This document shows, in pieces, positions 38,991-50,578 of a stretch of DNA of 64,000 nt. Below the pieces are notes generated by a model. The model did not search any database. It was not told the DNA's origin and saw only the letters and a program-made list of their open reading frames with translations. Numbering within the stretch: the stretch's first letter is position 1; the number at the start of each line of letters is the position of its first letter. Origin of the DNA: Porticoccaceae bacterium. Lineage in GTDB: Bacteria; Pseudomonadota; Gammaproteobacteria; Pseudomonadales; Porticoccaceae. The stretch is taken from NCBI GenBank assembly GCA_024639885.1, contig JAHEGD010000014.1, positions 39,919 through 103,918 on the forward strand. The letters are read 5' to 3'. The translations under genes and the position numbers were made by a program.

Positions 38991-40271
38991 GTGCAGCTGC
39001 CCGCCCCGTTATCCGACTGTTCGCCCGCCCAACTGCAAGCCCTGCTCGCCGAGCTGCAGCGCGACTACCAAGCCCACTGCGATGCCAACTTGGCGCTCGA
39101 CCTGACCCGCGGCAAGCCGTCTACCGAGCAGCTCGATTTAAGCGATGCGCTAGATGGCTTGCTGGCTGGCGACTACCGCGCCGCCGACGGCAGCGACTGC
39201 CGCAACTACGGCGGCCTGCACGGCCTAGCCGAGCTGCGCGCCGTCGGCGCCGAGCTGCTCGCCACCACGCCGGCGCAGACCATCGCCGGCGGCAGTAGCA
39301 GCCTGACGCTGATGTACTTTACCCTGCTGTTTGCCAACCTGTTTGGGTTGGCCGGTGCACCCGCTTGGCAGAGCCGCGGCGGTGTCAAAATTATCTGCCC
39401 GGTACCGGGCTACGACCGCCACTTCGCTATCTGTGAGCGGCTCGGTATCGAGATGGTCACCGTGGCGATGAACAGCGACGGCCCCGATATGGATGCCGTG
39501 GAGCAGCTGCTGGCCAGCGACCCATCGATCGTCGGCATGTGGAATGTCCCCAAACACTCCAACCCGACCGGCATCACCTATTCAGATGCGGTGGTCAAAC
39601 GCATCGCCAAGCTCGGCCAGCTCGCCCAGCCGGGCTTCTTGGTGCTGTGGGATAACGCCTACGCGGTCCACGACATCGCTGCCAGCAGTGACCCGCTGAC
39701 CGCTATCGCGCCGCTCGCCGAGGCCGCCGGCACTCAGGTGGCGCAGTTTGCATCGACCTCTAAAATTACCCACGCTGGCGCCGGCGTGAGCTTTATGGCT
39801 GGCTCGCAAGCGCTCATCGACAGTGTCGTCGAGCAGCTCGGCATCGCCATGATTGGCCCCGACAAAGTCAACCAGCTGCGCCATGTGGCGCTGCTCAAGG
39901 AGGGCGGCTTAGCTAAAATTATGGATGGCCACCGGGCGCTGCTGGCGCCGCGCTTTGCCGCGGTAGAGCAGGCCCTGGCCGCGCACTTTAGCGGTTCAGA
40001 GCTGCTGCGCTGGACGCGCCCCAACGGCGGCTATTTTGTCTCGGTCGACACCCTTGCTGGGCTGGCCAGCCGGGTGGTGGCGCTGGCCGCTGCGGCCGGG
40101 GTCAAGCTAACCCCCGCCGGGGCGACCTTCCCCTACCACCGCGACCCGCAAGACAGCAATATCCGGCTGGCGCCGTCGTTCCCAAGCTTGGCCGATGTTG
40201 AGAAGACCATGCAGGTATTCTGCTGCTGCGTACAGCTGGCCAGTGTCGAGCAGCAGCTGGCTAACGGTTAA
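38991..40271 (+). CDS. PLP-dependent aminotransferase (Asp_aminotransf / Rv3722c-like)
   Basis: LALDLTRGKPSTEQLDLS, VPGYDRHFAICERLGIEM, WNVPKHSNPTGITYSD, STSKITHAGAGVSFMAGS. Confidence 0.88.
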   Translation: MQLPAPLSDCSPAQLQALLAELQRDYQAHCDANLALDLTRGKPSTEQLDLSDALDGLLAGDYRAADGSDCRNYGGLHGLAELRAVGAELLATTPAQTIAGGSSSLTLMYFTLLFANLFGLAGAPAWQSRGGVKIICPVPGYDRHFAICERLGIEMVTVAMNSDGPDMDAVEQLLASDPSIVGMWNVPKHSNPTGITYSDAVVKRIAKLGQLAQPGFLVLWDNAYAVHDIAASSDPLTAIAPLAEAAGTQVAQFASTSKITHAGAGVSFMAGSQALIDSVVEQLGIAMIGPDKVNQLRHVALLKEGGLAKIMDGHRALLAPRFAAVEQALAAHFSGSELLRWTRPNGGYFVSVDTLAGLASRVVALAAAAGVKLTPAGATFPYHRDPQDSNIRLAPSFPSLADVEKTMQVFCCCVQLASVEQQLANG

Positions 40272-40713
40272 CTTCAGCCGCTAGGTAGGCGGCCAGCGCC
40301 TCGAGCTGCTGCGGGTCTAGGTCGGTAAAGCTAGGCATGGTGCGGTGTTGATCGACGCCGCGAATCCACTTGACCAGCTCGGCCTCGGAGCGGCGCACCA
40401 GCAGCGTCGCGGGGATCCGCTTCAGGTAGTCGCCGCGGCCGCTGCGCGGATGGCAGTCAGCGCACAGGCTTGAGAACAGCTTACCGCCCTGCTCGGCGCG
40501 GGCGCTGAGCATCTCTGGGGTCATCGCCTCGATCAGCTGCTCGGCGGCCTGCTCTTTCAGTTCGAGCAGCGCGCCCATGGTAGTCGTCTCAGCCGGCTCG
40601 CCGGCGGGTGCCTCAGTGGCTGGCTTGGAACAGCCCACCAGCAGAATGAGCGCGACAGCTGCCGTAGTGATTGAACTCGCCATTGAATTACCCATTGCTC
40701 TCTCCATCGCCAT
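40261..40713 (-). CDS. Lipoprotein cytochrome c
   Basis: Lipobox LLVGC; heme motif CADCH; MPSFTDLDPQQLEALAAYL. Confidence 0.85.
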   Translation of the reverse strand: MAMERAMGNSMASSITTAAVALILLVGCSKPATEAPAGEPAETTTMGALLELKEQAAEQLIEAMTPEMLSARAEQGGKLFSSLCADCHPRSGRGDYLKRIPATLLVRRSEAELVKWIRGVDQHRTMPSFTDLDPQQLEALAAYLAAEVNR

Positions 40714-40776
40714 AAATTTTTATTCCAGTTGCCAGAGTGTCGCAGAGTGCAGCGCGGCCGCCACCTCAAACCGCGA

Positions 40777-41121
40777 CTAACTGCCCTTGCTCGGTTTCGT
40801 TCCCGCCATCGGGAACGGGAACGCCGTCACGTTACCGCCGGCTGCCTCGGTCACCTTGCAGGTACCCTCTTTGTCGACCTCGTCAATACGCACCACCGCC
40901 TGCATCGGAATAAAACTGCGCTGCACACCGGCAAATTCGTTTTTGAGTTTTTCCTCGGCCGGGTCGACAATCATCTGACTGCGCTCGCCAAACAGAAAGT
41001 CCTCTACCTCGAGAAAGCCCCACAGGTCGCTCTGATAAACCTGGCGGGCGTAGATCTCGTAGATCTGGCCTTGGTTAAAAAATGTTACGCGGTAGATCGG
41101 TTCTTTGGCCATGTTGCTCAC
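40777..41121 (-). CDS. DUF1820 family protein
   Basis: EPIYRVTFFNQGQIYEIYARQVYQSDLWGFLEVEDFLFGERS. Confidence 0.85.
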   Translation of the reverse strand: MSNMAKEPIYRVTFFNQGQIYEIYARQVYQSDLWGFLEVEDFLFGERSQMIVDPAEEKLKNEFAGVQRSFIPMQAVVRIDEVDKEGTCKVTEAAGGNVTAFPFPMAGTKPSKGS

Positions 41122-41343
41122 TGAGTCGCCGCGCTGGGGCGGCCGTTTTTAGGTGGTGGGGGTTTTTAGGTGCTGGTTTTTAGGTGATGCATATGCCCCG
41201 TCAAAGGTGGCAGTTTAACACAGCTGTGTGGCGTCAACCCACTGCCGGCACTGGCTCTGTTGCCATCGCAGGGTGGCGGGCTATAATGGCCGGCCGCGCC
41301 ACTGGGCGCCCGTTTTTCTGCCAGCCACCACCCTGTGAACCCT

Positions 41344-42708
41344 ATGTCTGAAAGCGCCGCCGCCCCCATCCCGCCAAAGCCGGTGAAGAAACTTCACATC
41401 GTCACCCACGGCTGCCAGATGAACGAGTACGACTCGGCGCGGATGCGTGACCTGCTCGGCGACTCGCACCAGATGGTCGCCACCGACGACCCGGCCGAGG
41501 CCGACGTTATTCTGCTCAACACCTGCTCTATCCGCGAGAAGGCGCAAGACAAGGTCTTTCACCAGCTCGGCCGCTGGCGGCCTCTGAAAGAGGCCAACCC
41601 CAACCTGATCATCGGTGTCGGCGGCTGCGTCGCCAGCCAAGAGGGTGACGCGATCGCCAAACGGGCGCCGTTTGTCGACTTGGTGTTTGGCCCGCAAACC
41701 CTGCACCGGCTGCCCGAGATGATGGAGCAGCGCCAGCGCGACGGCACCATCATGGTCGATGTCAGCTTTCCCGAGATCGAGAAATTCGACCGCCTGCCCG
41801 AGCCCGAGGCAGACGGCTGCAGCGCGTTTGTGTCGATCATGGAGGGCTGTTCTAAATACTGCACCTTCTGTGTGGTCCCCTACACCCGCGGCGAAGAGGT
41901 CAGCCGGCCGCTCGACGATGTGCTCGCCGAAGTCGCCGCACTGGCCGCGCAAGGGGTCCGCGAGGTCAACCTGCTCGGCCAAAACGTCAACTCCTACCAG
42001 GGCGATATGGCCGACGGCGGGGTATGCGACTTTGCCGAGCTGATCCCCTACGTGGCGGCGATCGCCGGCATCGACCGGATCCGTTACACCACCTCGCACC
42101 CGGTCCACTTCAGCGAGGCGCTGATCGCTACTTATGCCACCGTGCCAGAGCTGGTCAGCCACCTCCACCTGCCGGTGCAGAGCGGCTCCGACCGGATTTT
42201 GATGGCGATGAAGCGCGGCCACACCGCGATCGAATACAAATCTAAAATCCGCGCACTGCGCGAGGTGCGCCCCGATATCAGTATCTCGTCCGATTTTATC
42301 GTCGGCTTCCCTGGCGAGACCGAGCAAGATTTTGCCGCCACCATGAGCCTGATTGAGGCGGTTGGCTTCGATACCTCGTTTAGCTTTATCTACAGCGCCC
42401 GGCCCGGCACACCGGCCGCCGAGCTGCCCGACGACACCCCCGAGGCGGTCAAAAAGCAGCGTCTGGCGCTGCTGCAGAGCCGCATCAACCAGAACGCCCA
42501 GCAGATCGGCCGGCAGATGGTCGGCACCACCCACCGGCTGCTGGTGACCGGCGTCTCCAAGAAAGACCCCGGCCAGCTGCAGGGCCGCACCGAGAACAAC
42601 CGGGTGGTCAACTTCGCCTGCGACGACCACAGCCTGATTGGCCAGTTTACCGACGTGCTGATCAACGAGGCGCTGCCCAACTCGCTGCGCGGCCAACAGG
42701 TCGCCTGA
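41344..42708 (+). CDS. miaB: tRNA-2-methylthio-N6-dimethylallyladenosine synthase MiaB
   Basis: [39 protein letters not shown]. Confidence 0.97.
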   Translation: MSESAAAPIPPKPVKKLHIVTHGCQMNEYDSARMRDLLGDSHQMVATDDPAEADVILLNTCSIREKAQDKVFHQLGRWRPLKEANPNLIIGVGGCVASQEGDAIAKRAPFVDLVFGPQTLHRLPEMMEQRQRDGTIMVDVSFPEIEKFDRLPEPEADGCSAFVSIMEGCSKYCTFCVVPYTRGEEVSRPLDDVLAEVAALAAQGVREVNLLGQNVNSYQGDMADGGVCDFAELIPYVAAIAGIDRIRYTTSHPVHFSEALIATYATVPELVSHLHLPVQSGSDRILMAMKRGHTAIEYKSKIRALREVRPDISISSDFIVGFPGETEQDFAATMSLIEAVGFDTSFSFIYSARPGTPAAELPDDTPEAVKKQRLALLQSRINQNAQQIGRQMVGTTHRLLVTGVSKKDPGQLQGRTENNRVVNFACDDHSLIGQFTDVLINEALPNSLRGQQVA

Positions 42709-42832
42709 TTGGCCGCCGCGGCGCCGAAAAAACGGTTTTCCACGAGCAAAAATACGCGCTATGCTCGCCCCATTACACAACCACCGCGCAGCCGATTAAT
42801 GAGCATGAACCAACCCAGGTACAGCGACGCTT

Positions 42833-43903
42833 TTGAACAGTAGCCCCGCAAGCTGCCAGTTTCAGTTAAAGCCGGCCGACACCTCGCGGTTAGCACTGCT
42901 GTGCGGCGCGCTCGACGAGCACCTCAAACAGATTGAGCAGCGCCTGGCGGTCCAGATCCAACGCCGCGACCATCAGTTTGTGGTCGATGGCGAGCGCTGT
43001 CACGCCGCCCAGCGGGTGCTGGAGACGCTCTACTGGATGGCCGCCGACGGCCAGCCGGTCAGCGCCGAAGAGATCCACCTGCAACTCAGCCAAGCCCTTA
43101 ACAGCGCCGCCCAGCCCGCCCTAGTACTGCCGGGTGCGCCACTGCCACTGACCGAACCGACCAAACCGCGAGCCACTATGCCTGCCGACCCCAGCACTGC
43201 CAGCCAGCCAGCCACCGCCGAGGGTTTCTCGGTTATCCGCACCAAGAAAGGCAACGTCCGCCCGCGCAGCGTCAACCAGCAGCGCTATGTGCGCGCCGTG
43301 CAGACCCACGACATCAACTTCGGGGTCGGCCCGGCCGGCACCGGCAAGACCTACCTGGCGGTCGCCTGCGCTGTCGAGGCGCTGCTGCGCGACGAGGTCG
43401 AACGCATTTTACTGGTGCGACCGGCAGTCGAGGCCGGCGAGCGGCTCGGCTTTCTGCCCGGCGACTTGGCGCAAAAAGTTGACCCCTACCTGCGGCCACT
43501 CTACGACGCACTCTACGAGATGCTCGGCTTTGAGACGGTCGCCAAGCTCCAGGAGCGCAACGTCATCGAGATCGCACCGCTCGCCTATATGCGCGGCCGC
43601 ACCCTCAACGGTGCCTATGTGATTCTCGACGAGGCGCAGAACACCACCCGCGAGCAGATGAAGATGTTCCTAACTCGGATCGGCTTCGGCTCGACCGCGG
43701 TGATCACTGGCGATGCCTCGCAGATCGACCTGCCGCGCGGGGTTAAATCGGGGCTGGTCCACGCCATCGACGTGCTGTCGGCGGTCGATGAGATCAGCTT
43801 TACCCACTTTCGCTCTGGCGACGTGGTTCGCCACCCGATTGTGCAGAGCATTGTCGACGCCTACGACGATTGGGAGTCGCGCCACGACGAGGGCCACCGC
43901 TAG
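42833..43903 (+). CDS. ybeZ: PhoH-like ATPase (YbeZ)
   Basis: [46 protein letters not shown] start in track is uncertain. Confidence 0.93.
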   Translation: MNSSPASCQFQLKPADTSRLALLCGALDEHLKQIEQRLAVQIQRRDHQFVVDGERCHAAQRVLETLYWMAADGQPVSAEEIHLQLSQALNSAAQPALVLPGAPLPLTEPTKPRATMPADPSTASQPATAEGFSVIRTKKGNVRPRSVNQQRYVRAVQTHDINFGVGPAGTGKTYLAVACAVEALLRDEVERILLVRPAVEAGERLGFLPGDLAQKVDPYLRPLYDALYEMLGFETVAKLQERNVIEIAPLAYMRGRTLNGAYVILDEAQNTTREQMKMFLTRIGFGSTAVITGDASQIDLPRGVKSGLVHAIDVLSAVDEISFTHFRSGDVVRHPIVQSIVDAYDDWESRHDEGHR

Positions 43904-43905
43904 CC

Positions 43906-44382
43906 ATGGCCAGTGTCGCCCTCAGCCTGCTCGACGGCAGCGCCGGCGAGCCGAGCTGCGCCCAGTTTGAGCGCTGGCTCAATGCCGCTCTGGCGGCCAC
44001 CGGCCAACCGCACAGCGAGCCGCAAGAGCTGACCATCCAGATCGTCGACGATGCCGCCAGCGCCGAGCTCAACCAGCACTACCGCGGCAAGCCCGGCGCC
44101 ACCAATGTGCTGTCGTTTCCGTTTAGCGCGCCGACCCCGCAGCCGCTGCCGATCCTTGGCGACCTAGCCATCTGTGCACCGCTGGTCGCCCGCGAGGCGG
44201 CCGCGCAGGGCAAAACCGCCGAGAGCCACTGGGCCCACCTCGCCATTCACGGCTTGCTGCACCTGTGTGGTTACGACCACATCGACGACCGCGACGCCGA
44301 GACCATGGAGCGCCTAGAGCAGCAGATTATGGCCGAGCTCGGCTACCCAGACCCTTACCAAACCACGCCAGACCGTGTTTAA
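43906..44382 (+). CDS. ybeY: rRNA maturation RNase YbeY
   Basis: [25 protein letters not shown] (HxxxHxxxxxH). Confidence 0.95.
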   Translation: MASVALSLLDGSAGEPSCAQFERWLNAALAATGQPHSEPQELTIQIVDDAASAELNQHYRGKPGATNVLSFPFSAPTPQPLPILGDLAICAPLVAREAAAQGKTAESHWAHLAIHGLLHLCGYDHIDDRDAETMERLEQQIMAELGYPDPYQTTPDRV

Positions 44383-44435
44383 TCACGGCACTGTCGACCA
44401 CCAACCCATCAACCCAGACCGCCGAGACCCCAACC

Positions 44436-45278
44436 ATGAGTGAAGATAGCCCCAGCCGTTCCGACGAGCCGTCGTTAATCAAGCGGCTCAGCCGCCTGTT
44501 CACCCCCGGCCCCCGCAACAGCGACGACGTCGCCGACATGCTGCGCAGCGCCGAGAACGACTCGATCATCGACGCCAGCGTGCTGTCGATCATGGAGGGG
44601 GCGCTGAAGGTCTCAAACCAGCAGGCCCGCGAGATCATGATCCCGCGCTCGCAGATGACCGTGCTGGAGATGGCGATGAGCTTCGATGCACTGCTCGAGA
44701 TCGTCATCAACTCGCAGCACTCGCGGTTTCCGGTGGTCGGCGACTCGTCGGACGACATCAAGGGCATCCTGCTCGCCAAAGAGCTGCTGCCACTGCTGCA
44801 GAGCGGCCGCGAGGCGTTTGACCTGGCGGCGCTGCTGCGGCCGGCCACGGTGATCCCCGAGAGCAAGCGGCTCAATGTGCTGCTGCAGGAGTTTCGCGAG
44901 CAGCGCTACCACATGGCGATCGTCGTCGACGAGTACGGCGGCGTCTCTGGGCTGCTGACCATTGAGGATATTCTCGAGGAGATCGTCGGCGAAATTGAAG
45001 ACGAGACCGACGAGCAAGAGGCCCAGCAGATTGTCCGCCACGCCGACGGCAAACAGTGGAGCGTCAACGCCCTGACCGAGATCCAGGACTTCAACGAATA
45101 CTTCGATGTCGGCCTCGCCGACGACGAGTTCGACACCATCGGCGGTCTGGTAATCCACGGTTTTGGGCGGCTTCCCGAGCTCGGCGAACAGCTTCAAATC
45201 GGTCAGTTTCTGTTCACGGTTGCCGCTGGCGACCGCCGCCGGCTGGCCGAGCTCACCGTAACCCTGGCCGACGGCTAA
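44436..45278 (+). CDS. corC: HlyC/CorC family CBS-domain transporter-associated protein
   Basis: REIMIPRSQMTVLEMAMSFDALLEIVINSQHSRFPVVGDSSDDIKGILLAK; VVDEYGGVSGLLTIEDILEEIVGEI. Confidence 0.94.
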   Translation: MSEDSPSRSDEPSLIKRLSRLFTPGPRNSDDVADMLRSAENDSIIDASVLSIMEGALKVSNQQAREIMIPRSQMTVLEMAMSFDALLEIVINSQHSRFPVVGDSSDDIKGILLAKELLPLLQSGREAFDLAALLRPATVIPESKRLNVLLQEFREQRYHMAIVVDEYGGVSGLLTIEDILEEIVGEIEDETDEQEAQQIVRHADGKQWSVNALTEIQDFNEYFDVGLADDEFDTIGGLVIHGFGRLPELGEQLQIGQFLFTVAAGDRRRLAELTVTLADG

Positions 45279-45282
45279 CCCG

Positions 45283-46779
45283 GTGACCGCGCGCGGCTTT
45301 GCTCGCCAAGCCGGCGCGGCAGCGGCCGGCGCCATCGCTCCGCTGGGGCTGGCCCCACTCTCAATCTGGCCGGCGACGCTGCTGTCGATGGCGGTGCTGG
45401 CCCGGCTGCTCTACCAGAGCGCGCACAGCTACCGGCTGGCGTTTAGTTACGGCGCCGGCCTCTACCTCGCCGGGGCGAGCTGGGTCTATGTCAGTATCGC
45501 CAGCTTTGGCACCCTGCCGGCGCCACTGGCGGCGCTCGCCACCCTCGGCTTTGCGCTGTTTGTCGCGCTCTTTTTTGCACTGCCGTTTGCGCTGCTGCCG
45601 CGGCTGGCGACCAGCCCGGGCAGTTTTATCGCCGCATTTACCGCGCTCTGGCTGCTCGGCGAGTGGCTGCGCAGCTGGCTGCTGACCGGCTTTCCTTGGC
45701 TCTACGCCGGCTACAGCCTCACCGAGCTGCCGCTGGCCAGCTACGCCTCGCTCGGCGGGGTCTACCTGCTCGGTGCACTGCTCGCCGCCGCCGCTGCCAC
45801 CCTGGCGCTGTTCCCCGCTCTTGGCAGACGCCAGCGGCTCGGCGGCGGCGCTGCCATGGCGCTGGTCGTCGCCGCCGCGCTGCCACTCGACCGCATCGAG
45901 TGGACCGAACCGAGCGGCGCAGCGCTGACTATCGCGCTGCTGCAGCCGGATGTCGACCAAGCGCAGAAGTGGTCGCGCAGCGAGCGGATGGCGATACTCG
46001 ACCAGTTGGAGAGCCGCAGCGAACCGCTCTGGGGCAGCGATCTGGTGGTCTGGCCAGAGGCGGCGGTGCCGGCTATCGCCCAGTCGGTGCCGGCGTTTCT
46101 GGCCCGTGTCGACCGCCGCGCGCGCGCCGCCGGCTCGGCGCTGATCACCGGCATCCCCAACTACCAGGCGGCCACCGCCAGCTACTACAACTCGCTGCTC
46201 GGTCTCGGCCTCGCCGAAGGGCTCTACAACAAGGCGCGGCTGGTGCCGTTTGCCGAGTACATCCCGCTGCAGTCGCTGCTCGGGCCGCTGCTGGCGGTCT
46301 TCGAGCTGCCGATGGAGTCGATGGCCTACGGCGATGAACAGCAGCCGCTGCTCCGGGTCGGCGACGCCAAACTGGCCAGCGCAATCTGCTACGAAGTGGT
46401 CTACCCCGATCTGGTGGCGCGCCAAGCGGCCGGCGCCGGTCTGCTGCTGACGGTCAGTAACGACGCCTGGTTCAACCACACCATCGCCCCCGCCCAGCAC
46501 CTGCAGATGGCCCGGCTGCGCGCCCGCGAGGCGGCCAAGCCGATGATCCGCGCCACCAACAACGGCATCTCGGCGCTGATCGACCGGCGCGGCGCGATCG
46601 TCGCCAGCGCGCCGCAGTACCAGCCGGCAGTGGTGCGCGGCACCCTGCAACCGCGCGCCGGCAGCACGCCATTCAACCGCAGCGGATCGTGGCCGGTAAT
46701 TGTCGCCGCGCTGCTGGTCTGTGCGATACTGGCCGCTCGCCAACGGCGACCACAACGGTTTTCCAGACAGACGAGGTGA
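45283..46779 (+). CDS. lnt: Apolipoprotein N-acyltransferase
   Basis: [46 protein letters not shown] start. Confidence 0.95.
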   Translation: MTARGFARQAGAAAAGAIAPLGLAPLSIWPATLLSMAVLARLLYQSAHSYRLAFSYGAGLYLAGASWVYVSIASFGTLPAPLAALATLGFALFVALFFALPFALLPRLATSPGSFIAAFTALWLLGEWLRSWLLTGFPWLYAGYSLTELPLASYASLGGVYLLGALLAAAAATLALFPALGRRQRLGGGAAMALVVAAALPLDRIEWTEPSGAALTIALLQPDVDQAQKWSRSERMAILDQLESRSEPLWGSDLVVWPEAAVPAIAQSVPAFLARVDRRARAAGSALITGIPNYQAATASYYNSLLGLGLAEGLYNKARLVPFAEYIPLQSLLGPLLAVFELPMESMAYGDEQQPLLRVGDAKLASAICYEVVYPDLVARQAAGAGLLLTVSNDAWFNHTIAPAQHLQMARLRAREAAKPMIRATNNGISALIDRRGAIVASAPQYQPAVVRGTLQPRAGSTPFNRSGSWPVIVAALLVCAILAARQRRPQRFSRQTR

Positions 46780-46784
46780 CCCCG

Positions 46785-47318
46785 ATGAGACGATTTTCCA
46801 GTTTAGTCCTAACCCTACTGGCACTGTTTGCCGGCAGCGCCGCCAGCGCGCTCGAGGTTGGCGATATCGCCCCCGACTTCAGCCTAGCCGGCAGCGATGG
46901 CAACCACTATCAGCTGAGTGATTTTCGCGGCAAGCAGACAGTGGTGGTGGCGTGGTTCCCGCGCGCCTTCACCAGCGGCTGCACCGTCGAGTGCAAGTCG
47001 CTGGCCGACAACGGCGACAAGATTCGCCAGTTTGATGTCAGCTACTTCATGGCCAGCACCGACCCGCTAGAGAAAAACATCGCCTTCGCCGCTGAGACCA
47101 ACGCCGACTTCCCGCTGCTCAGCGACCCGGACAAGAGCACCGCGGCGGCTTACGATGTGCTGATGCCGGTGATCGGCCTGGCCAAACGCCACACCTTCTA
47201 TATCGCCGTCGACGGCACCATCGCCTACATCGACCGCAACATTAACGCCGCCAGCTCGGCCGAGGATATGGTCGCCCGGCTCTCCGCACTCGGCGTGGCC
47301 GCCGCCCCCGGCGGCTAA
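46785..47318 (+). CDS. Exported peroxiredoxin (BCP/PrxQ-like redoxin)
   Basis: Signal peptide [67 protein letters not shown]. Confidence 0.88.
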   Translation: MRRFSSLVLTLLALFAGSAASALEVGDIAPDFSLAGSDGNHYQLSDFRGKQTVVVAWFPRAFTSGCTVECKSLADNGDKIRQFDVSYFMASTDPLEKNIAFAAETNADFPLLSDPDKSTAAAYDVLMPVIGLAKRHTFYIAVDGTIAYIDRNINAASSAEDMVARLSALGVAAAPGG

Positions 47319-47408
47319 TGTTTAGCCGGCCAAACGCATTGTGTTAGTGCCGGCCACTGCCATGGCGGCTATAATTGGCCGCTTTACAGTGAGCCGGACC
47401 CAACCGCA

Positions 47409-50021
47409 ATGACCGAAATATCCTACCAACCTGCCGCCATCGAGCAGGCTGCCCAGCGCTACTGGCACGAAAACGCCACCTTTCACGCCGTCGACAACGC
47501 CGACCGCGAAAAATTTTACTGCCTGGCGATGTTCCCCTACCCGTCGGGCAAGCTGCACATGGGCCATGTGCGCAACTACACCATCTCCGATGTGATCGCT
47601 CGCTACCAGCGTATGCTCGGCAAGAACGTGCTCCATCCGATGGGTTGGGACGCGTTTGGGCTACCGGCCGAAAACGCGGCACTGGCCAACAACACCGCGC
47701 CGGCCGGCTGGACCTACGACAATATCGCCTACATGAAACAGCAGCTGCAGGCGCTCGGCTTTGGCTTTGACTGGAGCCGCGAGCTGGCCACCTGCCAGCC
47801 CGACTACTACAAGTGGGAGCAATGGTTTTTCACCCGCCTCTACGAGAAGGGGCTGGTCTACAAGAAGACCAGCGCGGTCAACTGGTGCCCCAATGACGCC
47901 ACCGTGCTCGCCAACGAGCAGGTGGTCGACGGCTGCTGCTGGCGCTGCGACAGCCCGGTTGAGCGCAAGTCGATCCCGCAGTGGTTTATCCGCATCACCG
48001 ACTACGCCGAGCAGCTGCTCGGCGATCTCGACCAGCTCGACGAGTGGCCCGAGCAGGTCAAGACCATGCAGCGCAACTGGATCGGCAAGAGCCGCGGCGT
48101 CGAGCTCGACTTTGCCCTCGCCGAGCCGGTCGCGGGGCTCGACACGCTGTCGGTCTACACCACCCGCCCGGACACCCTGATGGGGGTCACCTACGTCTCG
48201 CTGGCGACCGCCCACCCGATCGCTGTCGAGCTCGCCAAGCACAACCCGGCGCTGGCCGAGTTTATCGCCGACTGCGCCGGTCAAAAGGTCTCCGAGGCCG
48301 AGCTGGCCACCATGGACAAACGCGGCTGCGCCACCGGCCTGACCGTCATCCACCCGCTGAGCGGCGCGCCGGTGCCAGTGTGGGTCGCCAACTATGTGCT
48401 GATGGACTACGGCTCCGGTGCGGTGATGGCGGTACCGGCCCATGACCAGCGCGACTGGGAGTTTGCGAAAAAATACCAGCTGCCGATCGTTGAAGTGATC
48501 CGCAACGCCACAACAGAGAGCGACCTCGCCAGCGCAGCGATGACCGAGAAGGGCCAACTGGTCAACTCAGGCAAATACGATGGGCTCGACTTTACGCAAG
48601 CATTTGACGCCATCGCCGCTGACTTGGTGGCGATTGATGCCGGCCGCGTTACCACCAACTTCCGGTTGCGCGACTGGGGGGTGAGCCGCCAGCGTTACTG
48701 GGGGGCGCCAATCCCAATGTTCAACCTGCCGGCCGGCGGCGAGATCCCGGTGCCGCTCGACAAGCTGCCAGTGCTGCTGCCCGAAGAGGTGGTGATGGAC
48801 GGCGTCCAATCGCCGATCAAGGCCGACCCCGAGTGGCGCAAAGCGACCCACAACGGCGAGCCGGTCGAGCGCGAGACCGACACCTTCGACACCTTCATGG
48901 AGTCGTCGTGGTACTACGCCCGCTACACCTGCGCCAACCTTGAGGGGGCGATGCTCGACCCGACCAAAGCCAACTACTGGCTGCCGGTCGACCAGTATGT
49001 CGGCGGCATTGAGCACGCCATTTTGCACCTGCTCTACGCCCGCTTCTTCCACAAGCTGCTGCGCGACGAGGGGCTGGTCGCCAGCGACGAGCCTTTCAAA
49101 AAACTGCTCTGTCAGGGCATGGTGCTAGCCGACTCTTACTACAAGAGCGTCGACGGCCGCCGGGTCTGGCTCAACCCGACCGAAGTCAGCGTCGAGCGCG
49201 ACGACAAGGGCCGACCGCTGTCGGCGACCGAGACCGCCAGCGGCGCGCCGGTAGTCAGCAACGGCAGCTGTAAGATGTCTAAATCCAAGAACAACGGCGT
49301 CGACCCACAGGCCGCCGTCGACCGCTACGGCGCCGATACCGTGCGGCTGTTCACCATGTTTGCCGCGCCGCCCGAGCAGACTCTGGAGTGGAACGACGAA
49401 GGGGTCGCCGGCGCCCACCGCTTCCTGCGCAAGCTCTACAAAATGGTCGGCGACCACTGTGCCGCGACAGGTGGGCAGCCGCTCGCCACCGCGACACTGT
49501 ACGGCGGCGCGATTGAGCTGCCGACGCCACTCGCCGACCTGCGCCGCAAGACCCACCAGACCATCGCCAAAGTCGGCGACGACTACGGCCGCCGGCAGAC
49601 CTTCAACACTGCCATCGCCGCAGTCATGGAGTTACTGAACGAGGTCGCTCGCTGCGATACCGCGCAGCCGCACGCCGAGCTGGTGGTCCGCGAGGCGCTC
49701 GAGTCGGCGCTGCTGCTGCTGGCACCGATCGCCCCACACCTCTGCCACCACCACTGGCTGTCGCTCGGCCACACCGGCACCATCACCGCGGCGGCGTGGC
49801 CGGCAGTCGATGAGTCGGCACTCGCCCAGTCGAGTATCGAGCTGGTCGTCCAGGTCAACGGCAAGGTACGGGCTAAAATCAGCGCCGCCGCTGACGCCAG
49901 CAAGGAGCAGCTGGAGCAGCTGGCGCTGGCCGCCGAGCCGGTCCAGAAATTTCTCGACGGGGTTGCGGTCCGCAAGGTGATCGTGGTGCCCGGCAAACTC
50001 ATCAGTATTGTCGCCAACTGA
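47409..50021 (+). CDS. leuS: Leucyl-tRNA synthetase
   Basis: [37 protein letters not shown]; 870 aa. Confidence 0.98.
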   Translation: MTEISYQPAAIEQAAQRYWHENATFHAVDNADREKFYCLAMFPYPSGKLHMGHVRNYTISDVIARYQRMLGKNVLHPMGWDAFGLPAENAALANNTAPAGWTYDNIAYMKQQLQALGFGFDWSRELATCQPDYYKWEQWFFTRLYEKGLVYKKTSAVNWCPNDATVLANEQVVDGCCWRCDSPVERKSIPQWFIRITDYAEQLLGDLDQLDEWPEQVKTMQRNWIGKSRGVELDFALAEPVAGLDTLSVYTTRPDTLMGVTYVSLATAHPIAVELAKHNPALAEFIADCAGQKVSEAELATMDKRGCATGLTVIHPLSGAPVPVWVANYVLMDYGSGAVMAVPAHDQRDWEFAKKYQLPIVEVIRNATTESDLASAAMTEKGQLVNSGKYDGLDFTQAFDAIAADLVAIDAGRVTTNFRLRDWGVSRQRYWGAPIPMFNLPAGGEIPVPLDKLPVLLPEEVVMDGVQSPIKADPEWRKATHNGEPVERETDTFDTFMESSWYYARYTCANLEGAMLDPTKANYWLPVDQYVGGIEHAILHLLYARFFHKLLRDEGLVASDEPFKKLLCQGMVLADSYYKSVDGRRVWLNPTEVSVERDDKGRPLSATETASGAPVVSNGSCKMSKSKNNGVDPQAAVDRYGADTVRLFTMFAAPPEQTLEWNDEGVAGAHRFLRKLYKMVGDHCAATGGQPLATATLYGGAIELPTPLADLRRKTHQTIAKVGDDYGRRQTFNTAIAAVMELLNEVARCDTAQPHAELVVREALESALLLLAPIAPHLCHHHWLSLGHTGTITAAAWPAVDESALAQSSIELVVQVNGKVRAKISAAADASKEQLEQLALAAEPVQKFLDGVAVRKVIVVPGKLISIVAN

Positions 50022-50064
50022 GCGGCCCAGTAACCAGCGGGCCTGCGGCCGGCGAGGAGCGAGC

Positions 50065-50565
50065 GTGAAACGACTGACCCGACCCCTGCAATGGGCGCTG
50101 CTGGCGCTGCTTACCGGCAGCCTGATCGGCTGTGGTTGGCAGCTGCGCGGCAGCGCTCTTGAGGCGCGCAATATCGCCGGCATCACCGTCGCGGCAAGCG
50201 CCAGTGACCGCGATATCGCCCTGCAGCTGGGCCGCGCCCTGGCGCCGCTGGTGGCGGTCAACAACGCCGCCGCCGACCACACCGTGGCGATCGAGCAGTT
50301 CAGCTCGCGGGCGCGCGTCGCCACCGTCAGCAGCGCCATTCGCAGCGCCGAGCAGCAGCTCAATCTGGCGCTCACCTTCTCGTTTAAACGCGGCGATGAC
50401 TACCTGATCCGCAGCCAGACGATTGCGCTGGAGCGGCTCTACCGCACCATTGAAACCGATATTCTCGCCTCCAAGAACGAGCGCCGACTGGTCGAGCGCG
50501 AGATGCGCGGCGAACTGGTCGCGCAGCTGGTCCGCCAACTCGTCGCGCTACCGGTAGCCGACTGA
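50065..50565 (+). CDS. lptE: LPS-assembly lipoprotein LptE
   Basis: Lipobox LIGCGWQLRGS; between leuS and holA; GTG start. Confidence 0.9.
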   Translation: MKRLTRPLQWALLALLTGSLIGCGWQLRGSALEARNIAGITVAASASDRDIALQLGRALAPLVAVNNAAADHTVAIEQFSSRARVATVSSAIRSAEQQLNLALTFSFKRGDDYLIRSQTIALERLYRTIETDILASKNERRLVEREMRGELVAQLVRQLVALPVAD

Positions 50566-50578
50566 GCCGGCCGCCGCA

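Noticed and set aside
41281-42780. 499-aa minus-strand ORF
   Set aside because: Antisense to miaB; low-complexity composition typical of shadow ORFs in high-GC DNA; miaB is clearly coding
45361-46824. 487-aa minus-strand ORF
   Set aside because: Antisense to lnt; Arg/Gln/Gly-rich, no recognisable domain
47661-48557. 298-aa minus-strand ORF
   Set aside because: Antisense to leuS; shadow ORF
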